This document shows positions 18,117-27,532 of a stretch of 64,000 nt of DNA, piece by piece. Within the stretch, counting starts at the first letter, position 1. The number at the start of each line of letters is the position of its first letter. The position numbers were made by a program, and so were the translations under genes. The stretch spans positions 670,620-734,619 of the forward strand of contig NZ_CH902584.1 in the NCBI RefSeq assembly GCF_000152845.1. The letters run 5' to 3'. Below the pieces are notes generated by a model that saw nothing but the letters and a program-made list of their open reading frames with translations, ran no database searches and was not told where the DNA came from. The DNA is from Roseovarius sp. 217 (GTDB taxonomy: Bacteria; Pseudomonadota; Alphaproteobacteria; Rhodobacterales; Rhodobacteraceae).

Positions 18117-19793
18117 ATGCTCGACAAGGAAAGTCTCCCCGATGGCATGATCCAAGTGTTGCCGAGACTTTTCGGGGCGCTCTCTCCTACGGGCGTCCTG
18201 CTTGGAGCGGTGCTCTTTGCCATGTCGCTGACTCCCTCGATGGTGCCGCGCGGCCCCGAGATACAGGGGGCACTCGGCGGCCTTGTCTTTGCGATTGGCT
18301 ATATGACCTCGTATTTTGCGCGCTCGGGCTTGCGCTGGTTGGGGCTCAGGCCGATCTTTCGGCCATCCCCGGCGCTCTTGCATGCGACTTATGCGCTCGC
18401 GCTCGTGATCTGTGGGTTTGGTCTCTGGATGGGGGCAGACTGGCAGAATTCGATCCGCAAGGCATGGGATCTGCCCGAACTTGACGGATTTGCCACGTCC
18501 TCGGTCGTCGTCCTCGCCCTGGCCGTTGCGGCACTTCTGCTTTTCGCGGGGCGGCTCTTTGAACTGCTCGCGGCCAAATGGCATCTGCGCTCAGCGCGTT
18601 TTCTGCCGCCTCGGGTCGCTCGCGGGGTCGGTCTATTGCTGGCGCTGGTGATCTTCTGGGCTGTGATCGACGGCATCGCCTTTCGCCTTGCGCTCAGGAC
18701 GATCGACACCATGTCGCGGATCGCCGATCTGGTGATCCCGCCTGATCTGGCACCGCCAACCGATGCGGCAACGCCGGGAAGTGCGGCATCGCTGATCGCA
18801 TGGGAGGATCTGGGCCGATGGGGGCGCGGCTATGTAATCTCCGGACCCGACCGCGCCGATATTGCGGCCTTCTGGAACGCAGCGGCGCGCCAGCCGATCC
18901 GGGTCTATGTCGGCCTGACCGCCTCGGGCAGCGCCGAAGACCGCGCAAAGCTGGCCTTTGATGAACTGACGCGGGTGGGCGGATTCGAGCGGAAATACCT
19001 CGTCATCGCCACGCCAACCGGTTCCGGCTGGCTTGACCCCGGTGCGATGGATACGCTGGAGTACATGACGCGGGGTGACGTGGCCACAGTAGCGATCCAG
19101 TATTCCTACCTGTCCAGCCCGGTGTCGGTGATCGTCGACCCTGAGAACGGGATTGCCGAATCCCGCGCCCTCTTTGATCTGATCTATCGACACTGGACCG
19201 CACTCCCCCCAGCAGAGCGGCCGCGCCTCTATCTGCATGGCCTCAGCCTTGGCGCGTTCCTGTCTCAGGAAACTGTCCCGCTTTTGAATGTGTTTGGCGA
19301 CCCGTTTCAGGGCGCTCTGTGGACGGGCTCTCCATTCCTCAGCGACATGTGGCGCATGGTGCAGGACCGCCGTGATCCCGATAGCCCGGCATGGCGTCCG
19401 AAATTCGGCAACGGCTCTCTTATCCGCACGGCCAACCAATTTGGCGGGCTTGAGCGGTTCGATGCCTCATGGGGGCCGATCCGCCTTGTTTTCCTACAAT
19501 ATGGCAGTGATCCTATCGTCTTTTTCGACTATTCCCTTGCTTGGCGGCGTCCCGACTGGCTGAGGTCGAACCGCGCGCCGGATCTGGGGCCGGACATGCG
19601 TTGGCTTCCGCTCGTCACGATGTTGCAGGTCGGTTTTGACATGGCTGTCGCGGTCGGAACGCTGGGCTATGGCCATGACTACGCCGCGCGCCACTACATC
19701 CCGGCCTGGGCCGAAACGCTGGACCCTGTGGGCTGGACCCCCGAGATCGAAGCGCGGCTGGTCGCCCACCTGAGAGACCTCACACCGCGCTGA
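18117..19793 (+). CDS. Membrane-anchored alpha/beta-hydrolase (Abhydrolase_9 type)
   Basis: This 558-residue protein has about five membrane segments in its first 210 residues (for example GVLLGAVLFAMSLTPSMVP and GVGLLLALVIFWAVIDGIAF). A soluble hydrolase domain follows with nucleophile S377 in the GxSxG motif LHGLSLGAF. The two-part layout matches the family of alpha/beta hydrolases with a dedicated transmembrane N-terminus. Substrates are not established; a lipid or ester in the membrane is a reasonable guess. It stands alone, convergent with the downstream histidine kinase gene. Confidence 0.82.
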   Translation: MLDKESLPDGMIQVLPRLFGALSPTGVLLGAVLFAMSLTPSMVPRGPEIQGALGGLVFAIGYMTSYFARSGLRWLGLRPIFRPSPALLHATYALALVICGFGLWMGADWQNSIRKAWDLPELDGFATSSVVVLALAVAALLLFAGRLFELLAAKWHLRSARFLPPRVARGVGLLLALVIFWAVIDGIAFRLALRTIDTMSRIADLVIPPDLAPPTDAATPGSAASLIAWEDLGRWGRGYVISGPDRADIAAFWNAAARQPIRVYVGLTASGSAEDRAKLAFDELTRVGGFERKYLVIATPTGSGWLDPGAMDTLEYMTRGDVATVAIQYSYLSSPVSVIVDPENGIAESRALFDLIYRHWTALPPAERPRLYLHGLSLGAFLSQETVPLLNVFGDPFQGALWTGSPFLSDMWRMVQDRRDPDSPAWRPKFGNGSLIRTANQFGGLERFDASWGPIRLVFLQYGSDPIVFFDYSLAWRRPDWLRSNRAPDLGPDMRWLPLVTMLQVGFDMAVAVGTLGYGHDYAARHYIPAWAETLDPVGWTPEIEARLVAHLRDLTPR

Positions 19794-19807
19794 GTGCCGC
19801 AGACACT

Positions 19808-21160
19808 TTAGGCCGAAAAACGGAGTCTGACCCGCAGCCCCGGCGCTGCGTCTTCGAGCGTCAGCGTTGCGTCATGGACCAGAGCAATCCCCGCCACAAG
19901 GCTCAGCCCAAGACCGTTGCCCGGTGTCAAACGGCTGCGATCCAGCCGGTAGAGACGGCGCAGCACCAGATCCCGTTCCGCCTCAGGAATACCGGGGCCG
20001 TTATCCGTCACTGACAGATCCACATGGGTCTCTGACTGAGACAGGGCAATGGAGATCGTGGTGCCTTGCGGGGTGTGATGCATGGCATTCTCGATGAGAT
20101 TGGCCAGAACCTGCCCCAAGAGCGTGCGATCCCCCATGACCGGGCGCATGGGTGCATCCGGCAGGGCGCAGATGAGCGTTTGCCCATTCTCGGCGATCGC
20201 AGGCTCGTAAACATCACAGAGCGTCTGACACAGCTCCGACAGGTCCACCGCTGCAAACCGCGCCCGAGGCGAGCCGCTTTCGATCTGCGCCAGTTGCAAC
20301 AGGGCGTGAAAGATCGACACGATCCCGTCGAGCTCCACCTGCGCCTTTTCCAACTGCGCGCGGGCGTCTTGGCTCAGGTCAGGGTTCTGGCTCAGATCGT
20401 CCAGATGCACCGCAGCGCGCTGGATCGGGGTCTTGAGGTCATGGGCAATGTCGGACGACACCTGCCGCAGGCTCTCGACCGCATCCTCTTGCGAGCGGGC
20501 CATCTGATCGACCTTGGCACCGATCCGGGCCAGATCGTCTGACCAGCCTGCAACATCCCCCACCCGCGCCTGCAGGTTTCCCGATGTCACCTGATCGAGG
20601 GTTTCGCTGATCACGGCCACATGCCGCGCGCCCCGCCGCGCCAGAATCAGCCCGCCCGACAGCGCCACAAGAACTGTCGGCAGCAGCGATATGCCCAGAA
20701 TATTCAGGAATGCATCCCGCAGCGCGTCGATATGCGCAAGGCTGCGTGCCACCGTGAGTTGCCCCCCGCGCAGCGATGTGGTCAGCGCCAGAAACCGACC
20801 CTCGATTTCTGGATTTCCCGGAAGATAGGACAGAATCCGGTAGCCATCCGCATCCCGCGCCACCAGCGCATTGCCATAGTGCCGGCCATTCGGGGCGAAA
20901 TAGCTCAGAACGACACGCTCCGGATCGGTGCTGCGCGCTTCGGCCTCGACCAACGAGGCGAGTGCAGCTGCAGAAGGGGCCGCGCGAAATCCGGCCATAT
21001 CCTGCGTGAGGTCAGCGCGAAGGGTCTGCTCGAATGAGGCCTGCGTGTAGATGTAACTCGCCAGAAGCCCCAGCAGCGACATCAACGAAAACAAGAGCAC
21101 AAGCCCCGCCGCCAGCCGTATCGGCATCGAGCGCAACAGAAAGGCGCGGCTCAAGGTCAT
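19808..21160 (-). CDS. Sensor histidine kinase, OmpR-type partner
   Basis: This 450-residue kinase has two membrane segments (about 15-37 and 153-175) flanking a periplasmic domain of about 115 residues, a HAMP region (about 175-230), the H-box SSDIAHDLKTPIQRA with H240, and a complete ATPase domain (N-box LANLIENAMHHT, G1 VTDNGPGIPEAE, G2 GNGLGLSLV). Its start overlaps the stop of the response regulator gene (ATGA at 21157-21160). Divergence from an HtrA-type protease gene suggests an envelope-stress role similar in logic to CpxAR, but that is inference. Confidence 0.9.
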   Translation of the reverse strand: MTLSRAFLLRSMPIRLAAGLVLLFSLMSLLGLLASYIYTQASFEQTLRADLTQDMAGFRAAPSAAALASLVEAEARSTDPERVVLSYFAPNGRHYGNALVARDADGYRILSYLPGNPEIEGRFLALTTSLRGGQLTVARSLAHIDALRDAFLNILGISLLPTVLVALSGGLILARRGARHVAVISETLDQVTSGNLQARVGDVAGWSDDLARIGAKVDQMARSQEDAVESLRQVSSDIAHDLKTPIQRAAVHLDDLSQNPDLSQDARAQLEKAQVELDGIVSIFHALLQLAQIESGSPRARFAAVDLSELCQTLCDVYEPAIAENGQTLICALPDAPMRPVMGDRTLLGQVLANLIENAMHHTPQGTTISIALSQSETHVDLSVTDNGPGIPEAERDLVLRRLYRLDRSRLTPGNGLGLSLVAGIALVHDATLTLEDAAPGLRVRLRFSA

Positions 21161-21828
21161 GCGTCGATCCGGTAGCCGGCACCGCGCACCGTCTTGATGA
21201 GGTCCGTCGCAAAGGGTCTGTCTACCTTGGCGCGCAACCGGCTGATATGGGTTTCAACCACATTGGTCATCGGATCGAACGAGATGTCCCAGATCGCCTC
21301 GAGCAGCATCGTGCGCGTCTGCACGCGCCCCTTGCGGCGCATCAGGTGTTCGAGGATCGCGAATTCACGCGGCAAAAGGTCGATCTCGTGCCTCTCCCGC
21401 GTTACTTTGCGGGCGATCAAATCCATTTCCAGAGGTCCGGCGCGCAACATCGTCTCTTGGTCCAGCGCATGTGGACGCCGGGCCAGCGCCGCAACCCGTG
21501 CCGACAACTCACCAAAGGCAAAGGGCTTGACCAGGTAATCATCCGCCCCCGCGTTCAAGCCGCTGACCCGCTCGTCGACACTGCCGAGCGAGGTCAGGAA
21601 GAGAACCGGCGTGTGGTTGCCCGCGCCGCGCAGGGTCTTGACCAGCGTCAGCCCGTCGATTTCCGGCAGCATCCGGTCGATGATCAGAACGTCGTAGGGA
21701 CCGCTCGTCGCTTGGATCAACGCATCCCGCCCGTTGCTGACCAGATCGACGCTCTGCCCTTCCTCGCGCAGACCCCGCGCGATATAGGCCCCCGTCGTTG
21801 CATCGTCTTCGACCACAAGCAGCTTCAT
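21157..21828 (-). CDS. OmpR-family response regulator
   Basis: This 223-residue protein has a receiver domain (MKLLVVEDDA, phospho-acceptor D51 in IIDRMLPEIDG, lysine in YLVKPFAFGEL) and a C-terminal winged helix with LLPREFAILEHLMRRKGRV and the recognition helix region VVETHISRLRAKVD. It is translationally coupled to the kinase. The gene is divergent from the protease gene, with a 175-base shared control region. The ATG at 21826-21828 was chosen because the receiver domain begins there. Confidence 0.92.
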   Translation of the reverse strand: MKLLVVEDDATTGAYIARGLREEGQSVDLVSNGRDALIQATSGPYDVLIIDRMLPEIDGLTLVKTLRGAGNHTPVLFLTSLGSVDERVSGLNAGADDYLVKPFAFGELSARVAALARRPHALDQETMLRAGPLEMDLIARKVTRERHEIDLLPREFAILEHLMRRKGRVQTRTMLLEAIWDISFDPMTNVVETHISRLRAKVDRPFATDLIKTVRGAGYRIDA

Positions 21829-22003
21829 GTCATCCTCATGATGTCCTTGGCCCGTGAACCAGCCATCCCCGTTAGAACAGCTTTGCACCTGCCTTTGGCC
21901 ATGCCTGCCCTTGTTAAACTATTTGTATAGTCGGGCACATCCGGCTGTGAGACCTGCGCATCATATGGGCAGCATCGGACGCAACACAACGGAGCTTTCA
22001 ACG

Positions 22004-23119
22004 ATGTCATCCATTCTTCTCTCCCGTCGCCTTGCAGGGTCCGCAGCCCTCGTCGCCGTCTTGGGCGCAACAGGCGTTTCACTGAGCACCGCAAGCCCGG
22101 CGCTGGCGGTCCCTGCGGGCGGATATGGCGATCTCGTCGCGGCGGTCTCGCCCGCCGTGGTCTATATCGAAGTCACCACCAAAGCGCAGCCAACCAACAT
22201 GTCCGGCCAATTGCCCGAAGACCTGCCCGAAGAGCTGCGCCGTCAGTTCGAGCGGATGATGCCGCCCACGGCCGAAATGCCAGCGCGCCAAGGCCTCGGA
22301 TCGGGTTTCATCATTTCCGAAGACGGCAAGATCGTCACCAATAACCACGTTGTCGAAGGCGCCGAGACCGTGACCGTCAAACTCGCGGATGGTCGCGAAT
22401 TTGATGCCGCCGTGATCGGCAGCGACCCGCTGACCGATGTCGCCGTGCTCCAGCTCGACACAGAGGAAAAGCTGCCCTTCGTCCACTTCGGCGACTCGGA
22501 TGTGATGCGGGCCGGGGATGAGGTTGTCGCTGTTGGCAATCCCTACGGTCTGGGCGGCACGGTGACCTCCGGCATCGTCTCGGCCCTGTCGCGCAACATC
22601 AATTCCGGTCCCTATGATGACTACATCCAGACCGATGCCGCCATCAACCGGGGCAATTCCGGGGGTCCGCTGTTCAACAACGACGGTGAGGTGATCGGCA
22701 TGAACACCGCGATCTTTTCGCCCGATGGTGGGTCTGTCGGCATCGGTTTCGCGGTGCCGTCGGAACTGGTGCAGCACATCGTAGCCGACCTGTCGGACGA
22801 TGGCACGATCACCCGTGGCTGGCTCGGCGTGCAGATCAAGCCGATGCCCGAGGATATCGCGCAGGTGCTGGGCTATGATACCCCCAGAGGCGCTGTGATC
22901 GAGAATGTGACGCCCGACAGCCCCGCCGCCAAGGCCGGGCTCAAGCAAGGCGACATCATCCTCAGCTTCAACGAGACCGCGATTACCGAGTTGCGCGATC
23001 TGACCCGCGCCGTGGCCGCGACCGATCCCGAGGCCACCGTGCCAGTGACGGTGCTGCACAAGGGGGCGGAAAAAACCATCACCGTGACGATTGGCACGCT
23101 CGCCAATCCGAACGCCTGA
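22004..23119 (+). CDS. HtrA/Deg-type periplasmic serine protease with one PDZ domain
   Basis: This 371-residue enzyme degrades or refolds damaged envelope proteins. It has a signal peptide (about 1-36, ending SPALAV), then a trypsin-like domain with catalytic triad H115 (TNNHVVEG), D145 (PLTDVAVLQL) and S219 (RGNSGGPL), and a single C-terminal PDZ domain (about 280-365, starting RGWLGVQIKPM). One PDZ makes it shorter than DegP/DegQ. GGAG ten bases upstream and the signal peptide support the ATG at 22004. It is divergent from an OmpR-type two-component system that probably controls it, and it is followed by two strong hairpins. Confidence 0.92.
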   Translation: MSSILLSRRLAGSAALVAVLGATGVSLSTASPALAVPAGGYGDLVAAVSPAVVYIEVTTKAQPTNMSGQLPEDLPEELRRQFERMMPPTAEMPARQGLGSGFIISEDGKIVTNNHVVEGAETVTVKLADGREFDAAVIGSDPLTDVAVLQLDTEEKLPFVHFGDSDVMRAGDEVVAVGNPYGLGGTVTSGIVSALSRNINSGPYDDYIQTDAAINRGNSGGPLFNNDGEVIGMNTAIFSPDGGSVGIGFAVPSELVQHIVADLSDDGTITRGWLGVQIKPMPEDIAQVLGYDTPRGAVIENVTPDSPAAKAGLKQGDIILSFNETAITELRDLTRAVAATDPEATVPVTVLHKGAEKTITVTIGTLANPNA

Positions 23120-23126
23120 AAGTGAA

Positions 23127-23195
23127 CCGCGTCGGCGCATCCAAGCGGCGCCGACGCGGCACGTTAGGGGAAAGCCAATCATCAGGCTTTCCCCT
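23127..23195 (+). terminator. Two tandem terminator hairpins after the HtrA-type gene
   Basis: The first hairpin (ccgcgtcggcgc at 23127-23138 with its exact complement at 23148-23159) begins 7 bases after the stop codon. The second (aggggaaagcc at 23166-23176 with ggctttcccct at 23185-23195) follows at once and ends in a short T-run. Together they should stop transcription strongly. Confidence 0.8.
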
Positions 23196-23350
23196 TTGCC
23201 GTGTTTAGAAGAGTGGCAAACACTCCGCGACCCTGCCGGACACCATCGCGACAGCCATTTTCCAGCAGATCGTGACGAGAGTTCTGTTGAGATGACCACA
23301 TCGCGAGGCGACAGCGTGCTATGCGCCTGACCCTCCGCGAGCCTCGCGGC

Positions 23351-23716
23351 TCATGCCGTCTCGGCCAGTGTCAGGAGCCGCTCGGAACATTTTTCTGCGA
23401 GGTTCACATTGGGGGCCTCGGAACCGGGCAACGTGGCCCATCCTTGCTTTGCGACAATATCGCCCTGTTCCCAAGAGCTTAGCTTTTCCATGGCTGCAAT
23501 CTGCGTGCTCCGCATCTCTGCCGGCTCTGCTTGAAACTGCGCCACACAGATCGGGGTCAGCGCGGACAGGACAGCCGCCTCTGACTGCTCGTCCGCCAGT
23601 TTGTGCGCCGAGCCTGTCAGCATGACCCAATTGAAGTTGAGTCCAATGATCGTAATTGCCAGCGCCCCCCCGATGGCGCTCCAGATTGCTGGTTTTGTCC
23701 ACTCCGGCGATTGCAT
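23351..23716 (-). CDS. Small membrane-anchored protein of unknown function
   Basis: This 121-residue protein has one N-terminal membrane segment (about 10-32, AIWSAIGGALAITIIGLNF) and a soluble domain with two cysteines (about 57 and 109) that could form a disulfide in the periplasm. GGAGGT 6 bases before the ATG supports it as a real gene. The sequence looks like a conserved alphaproteobacterial hypothetical; no function can be assigned. It is not in an obvious operon. Confidence 0.7.
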   Translation of the reverse strand: MQSPEWTKPAIWSAIGGALAITIIGLNFNWVMLTGSAHKLADEQSEAAVLSALTPICVAQFQAEPAEMRSTQIAAMEKLSSWEQGDIVAKQGWATLPGSEAPNVNLAEKCSERLLTLAETA

Positions 23717-24230
23717 TTTTTACCTCCGTTTTGATTTATTCTCCTTATGACGTGGGGGTGGCAGGACTGGGTTTCAAGCGGAAATCCGCTCAATGCCACA
23801 ATGAGGCCATTGAAAATATTGGGAATTTTTCCACGCGAGATCCAAATGACTCCGCTATAAGCGCGTTTGGTGCTCTCTGTTGCCAGACCAGATGATGCGC
23901 AGCCTTCGACCGGTTCACGGTGTGGAACCGTGCCAAAAAACGCATCATCCGACGGCACACTCACGCGGCGATCCGCTCTCGATACGCATAGTAGAGAAAG
24001 AACCGCCCAGTGAAATTAAGTCACGTCGCCGCCGCCGATCGTCTGCGCAGGAGGCGATATCCTACCGGCACCCCTGCTTCCCGACGTGCTACGACCCCGC
24101 TTACATCAGTCAAAGCATCGACGTAGCTCAGGACCAAGCTCCGCAATGGCTCTCGACGTACAGCAACCACCGCCCCATCCGGGGCATCACGCCCGCCCGC
24201 ACCCGAACGCCTCATCCCGATGGACCCACC
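23717..24230. other. 514-base gap without a supported gene
   Basis: Several short open frames cross this region but none has a plausible start, a ribosome binding site and a recognisable family. The left part carries the promoter of the small membrane protein gene. The rest has lower, mixed coding character and may be decayed DNA. Confidence 0.4.
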
Positions 24231-24596
24231 TCAGGAGGTTGGCTCGGCGCTCAAGATGTAGAGTTTGCGCATGTGTTCGTGGATCACCCATTCTCCGGTC
24301 CAGCCTTGGGGCAGCACCAATAGATCTCCCGGACCGATGTCGCGCGTCCCCTGTCCGTCGGCATTCGTAACCGAGGCGCGACCCGAGATGATGTGGCAAT
24401 ATTCGCCCATCGCGGTGCGGTCAGCGGTAAAATGCCCCGGCGTGCATTCCCAGACGCCAATCTTGGTGCGGCCATCGGCAGAGGCCCAGAGTTGCACCGC
24501 GGCCTCTTCCTGCCCCGGTGTCAGGCTTGTCGGTTTGGCGGCAAAGTCGCCAAGCGGCTGCGTTGCGAGGCTCTGATAAGTCTTGAGGTCGATCAT
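24231..24596 (-). CDS. Cupin domain protein (Cupin_3 / DUF861 type)
   Basis: This 121-residue single-domain cupin has conserved features KIGVWECTPGHFTADRT, EYCHIISGRASVTNADG and GDLLVLPQGWTGEWVIHE. Small cupins of this type sit in many amine and ureide gene clusters, often without a proven reaction. It follows the polyamine-type permease genes on the same strand with 59 bases between, so it is probably the last gene of that operon. GGAG lies 6 bases upstream of the ATG. Confidence 0.85.
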   Translation of the reverse strand: MIDLKTYQSLATQPLGDFAAKPTSLTPGQEEAAVQLWASADGRTKIGVWECTPGHFTADRTAMGEYCHIISGRASVTNADGQGTRDIGPGDLLVLPQGWTGEWVIHEHMRKLYILSAEPTS

Positions 24597-24655
24597 CTGG
24601 GGCTCCGAATTTTGTATCTGTAAAGCGCATTGAACGGATTAGGTAACAAGGCGCA

Positions 24656-25483
24656 TCACGCTTCTGGTTTCTTGTCTTGGCCAAAAATTTGCGCCAGCAC
24701 CATCATAACAGTGGTCACTAGGATCATGATCGTCGAAATGGCCGCAATGGTCGGGTCGATCTGATCGCGCAGCGCGTTGAACATGTTGCGCGTCAATGTC
24801 GGGTTGTCGCCGCCCGAGATGAACATCGCCACCACCACCTCGTCAAACGAGGTGAGAAAGGCCAAAAGGGCACTTGTCACGACCGCAAAGCGGATCTGCG
24901 GCAGGGTCACGGTCAGAAACGCTTTCCATCGTGGCGCGCCAAGGCTGCGGGCGGCCTGTTCCTGGCTCATGTCATAACCCTTGAGGGCAGAGCCGGTCAC
25001 GATCACCACCAGCGGCAGCGCCAGCACGGTATGGGCCAGAACCAATCCGGTTATGGTATAGAGAAGGCTGAGTTTCACATAGGCGTAGAACGCACCAATC
25101 GCCACCAGCACCAGCGGCACCATCATCGGCGTGATCATCAGGACAAAGGCGAGTCTGACAAAGGCAAACCGTGAACTGTGCAGCCCATAAGCCGCCAGCA
25201 CACCAATCGGTGTGGCCACCAGCATGGTCAGAAATGCCGTCTGAAAAGAGGTCCGCGCCGCCTGCATCCATTCGCTGGAGCCAAAGAAATTATCATACCA
25301 CCGGGTCGACCAGACCTCTGGTGGAAACTCCAAATACTGGCTGTCGGAGAAGGACATCGGGATCACGATCAATGTGGGCGTGACCAGCAGGATCATCACG
25401 ATCACGGCAAAGACATAGAGCCATAGGCGTTGGCCATGGGTGACTTGCGTGTCCGTGGCCGGAGATTTGAGCCAGTTCAGCAT
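24656..25483 (-). CDS. Polyamine-type ABC importer, permease subunit (PotC-like)
   Basis: This 275-residue membrane protein has about six membrane segments and the coupling loop MSQEQAARSLGAPRWKAFLT near the C-terminus. The ATG at 25481-25483 overlaps the stop of the upstream permease (TGATG), which settles the start although the frame is open much further upstream. It forms the channel with the other permease. Confidence 0.92.
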   Translation of the reverse strand: MLNWLKSPATDTQVTHGQRLWLYVFAVIVMILLVTPTLIVIPMSFSDSQYLEFPPEVWSTRWYDNFFGSSEWMQAARTSFQTAFLTMLVATPIGVLAAYGLHSSRFAFVRLAFVLMITPMMVPLVLVAIGAFYAYVKLSLLYTITGLVLAHTVLALPLVVIVTGSALKGYDMSQEQAARSLGAPRWKAFLTVTLPQIRFAVVTSALLAFLTSFDEVVVAMFISGGDNPTLTRNMFNALRDQIDPTIAAISTIMILVTTVMMVLAQIFGQDKKPEA

Positions 25484-26373
25484 CAGTGCCCACCTCCGGT
25501 CATCCGGTCGAGATTGAGAAACCGGGACGCGACCCAGAGGATCGCCACGGTCAGGACAAGCAGCACCACGCCCAGGGCGCTGGCCGCGCCCCAATTCACG
25601 AAAAGCTCGATGTTTGACACGATCTGCATCGATACCATGATCACCTTGCCCCCGCCCAGCACCGCCGGGGTGACAAAGAAGCCAAGGCAGAGGATGAACA
25701 CCATCAGCGCCCCGGCAAAGAGCCCCGGTGCCGTAAGCGGAAAGAACACCGTCCAAAAGGCGACCCGTGGACTAGCCCCAAGGTTGGCCGCCGCCTTGAG
25801 GTAATCGCGGTCAATCGCCTTCATCGCGCCATACACCGGCAGGATGAGAAACGGCAGCATGATATGCACCATGCCAATCAAGGTGCCGGTCATGTTGTGG
25901 ACGATCTTGAGCGGCTCATCCCACAGCCCGAGCGAAATCGCCCAGTTGTTGATCAACCCCTGTTTCTGCAACAGCACCAGCCACGCATAGGTCCGCACCA
26001 AGAGCGAGGTCCAGAACGGCAAGAGCACGGTAATCAGGCACAGATTTGCAAGGCGGCTTGGCAGTTGCGACATGAAATAGGCAAAGGGATAGCCGATCAG
26101 GATGCACAGCCCGGTGGTCAAAAGGCTGACCTGAAAGGTCGTGACAAAAATGCGCAGATAAGAGCGGCGGCTGATCATGCGCTCGTAATTCTCAAGCGAG
26201 AATTGCCCGTTTGCCCCGATGAACGAGACATAGAACAACCAGCCCACGGGAATGACCAGAACCACGAGAATGAGCAGGATTGCCGGTGAACTCAGACCAA
26301 AGAGCGTCAGCCGCTCTAACCGCTCGTCGCGGCGTAGCCCGGCGGCATTGCTCGGTGCCGTCTGCATGCTCAT
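25483..26373 (-). CDS. Polyamine-type ABC importer, permease subunit (PotB-like)
   Basis: This 296-residue membrane protein has about six membrane segments, the first at about 29-52 (PAILLILVVLVIPVGWLFYV), and the coupling loop AIDRDYLKAAANLGASPRVA. The ATG overlaps the ATPase stop codon (ATGA at 26370-26373), and its own stop overlaps the next permease start, so the three genes are tightly coupled. Confidence 0.92.
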   Translation of the reverse strand: MSMQTAPSNAAGLRRDERLERLTLFGLSSPAILLILVVLVIPVGWLFYVSFIGANGQFSLENYERMISRRSYLRIFVTTFQVSLLTTGLCILIGYPFAYFMSQLPSRLANLCLITVLLPFWTSLLVRTYAWLVLLQKQGLINNWAISLGLWDEPLKIVHNMTGTLIGMVHIMLPFLILPVYGAMKAIDRDYLKAAANLGASPRVAFWTVFFPLTAPGLFAGALMVFILCLGFFVTPAVLGGGKVIMVSMQIVSNIELFVNWGAASALGVVLLVLTVAILWVASRFLNLDRMTGGGH

Positions 26374-27458
26374 GTTTGGCTTCCGTCAATCAGCACTGTG
26401 TCTTCGGGGGCAAGCGTTAGGGTCACGCGGTCGCCCAAACGGGGCAGGGATGTGGCATTGCTACCCCGCACCGCACCGCGCAAAGCCACCATTTCGCCCG
26501 TGTCCAGCCGCGCGTGCAGCAAATAGCTGTCGCCTTGATAGACCACATCGGTCGCGGTGGCGGCAAAGTTGTTGGCCCCGTCCCGCGGCCCATCGGGTGA
26601 GAGCACGATGCGTTCGGGGCGGATCATCAGTTGAAGGTCGGGTGTGTCGGGTAAGGGGCCCGCATGGATCAGCGGCACGCCCCCAAAGGTCACATCACGG
26701 CCCACGCGGCTGACCGTCAGAAATGTGGAATCGCCGATGAAATCCGCCACAAACCGATTGGCCGGATGCTCATAGAGATCGCGGGGCGTTGACAGCTGCA
26801 TGATGCGCCCATGGTTCACCACGGCGATCCGGTCGGACATGGTCAGCGCCTCGCGCTGGTCATGGGTGACATAGACCGTGGTCATGCCCAGTTGCTCGTG
26901 CAGATGCCGCAACTCGATCTGCATCTGGTCGCGCAGTTTCTTGTCGAGCGCCGATAGCGGTTCATCCATCAAGAGGATGCGCGGCTCGAATACGATGGCG
27001 CGCGCCACCGCGACGCGCTGCTTTTGCCCGCCCGAAAGCTGGTCGACACGCCGATCACCATAGCCGCCAAGCTGCACCGTTTCCAACGCCCGCTCGACCC
27101 GTTCCGCGATCTCTGCCTTGGGGCGTTTGCGCAGACGCAAGGGATAGCCCACATTGCCCGCCACGGTCATATGCGGAAAGAGCGCATAGCTCTGAAAGGT
27201 CATGCCGACCTCGCGCAGATGCGGCGGGGTGCGAATGACCTCGCGATCGCCAAACGTGAGACTGCCGCAGTCAGGCCGGGTAAAGCCCGCAAGCACCATC
27301 AGCAGCGTGGTTTTGCCAGACCCCGAGGGCCCCAGAAGCGTGAGAAACTCACCGCTCTTGACCTCGAGCGACACATCGTCGAGCGCATGAACCGCCCCGT
27401 AGGTCTTGGTGACGTTCCGAACCGAAATCGGCAGCGCCTCCGCGGCTTTAATTGTCAA
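26370..27458 (-). CDS. Polyamine-type ABC importer, ATP-binding subunit (PotA-like)
   Basis: This 362-residue ATPase has Walker A GPSGSGKTT, Q-loop FQSYALFPHMTV, signature LSGGQKQRVAVARAIV, Walker B ILLMDEPLSALD and switch VTHDQREALTMSD, plus a C-terminal TOBE-type regulatory domain (about 270-360). No ATG lies near the expected start; the TTG at 27458 is preferred because GGAGGG precedes it by 7 bases, while a TTG at 27473 has no such site. It powers the two permeases downstream. Confidence 0.9.
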   Translation of the reverse strand: MTIKAAEALPISVRNVTKTYGAVHALDDVSLEVKSGEFLTLLGPSGSGKTTLLMVLAGFTRPDCGSLTFGDREVIRTPPHLREVGMTFQSYALFPHMTVAGNVGYPLRLRKRPKAEIAERVERALETVQLGGYGDRRVDQLSGGQKQRVAVARAIVFEPRILLMDEPLSALDKKLRDQMQIELRHLHEQLGMTTVYVTHDQREALTMSDRIAVVNHGRIMQLSTPRDLYEHPANRFVADFIGDSTFLTVSRVGRDVTFGGVPLIHAGPLPDTPDLQLMIRPERIVLSPDGPRDGANNFAATATDVVYQGDSYLLHARLDTGEMVALRGAVRGSNATSLPRLGDRVTLTLAPEDTVLIDGSQT

Positions 27459-27487
27459 CTTGCTGCCCTCCAAATGGTCCCTTGGCG

Positions 27488-27513
27488 CAGACGGGCGCCG
27501 CAGCGCCCGTCTG
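27488..27513 (-). promoter_or_regulatory. Hairpin between binding-protein and ATPase genes
   Basis: Arms cagacgggcgc (27488-27498) and gcgcccgtctg (27503-27513) are perfect complements around a four-base loop, 20 bases after the binding-protein stop codon. It likely limits expression of the ATPase and permeases relative to the binding protein. Confidence 0.6.
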
Positions 27514-27532
27514 GTCTTGCGTTTGGACTATG

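Noticed and set aside
22079..23299. Minus-strand frame of about 400 codons opposite the HtrA-type gene
   Set aside because: The plus-strand protease has a complete catalytic triad and PDZ domain; the antisense frame runs through its terminator hairpins.
24656..25756. Longer form of the PotC-like permease starting at 25756
   Set aside because: The extra 91 residues are an out-of-frame shadow of the upstream permease gene; the TGATG overlap at 25483 gives a normal-length protein.
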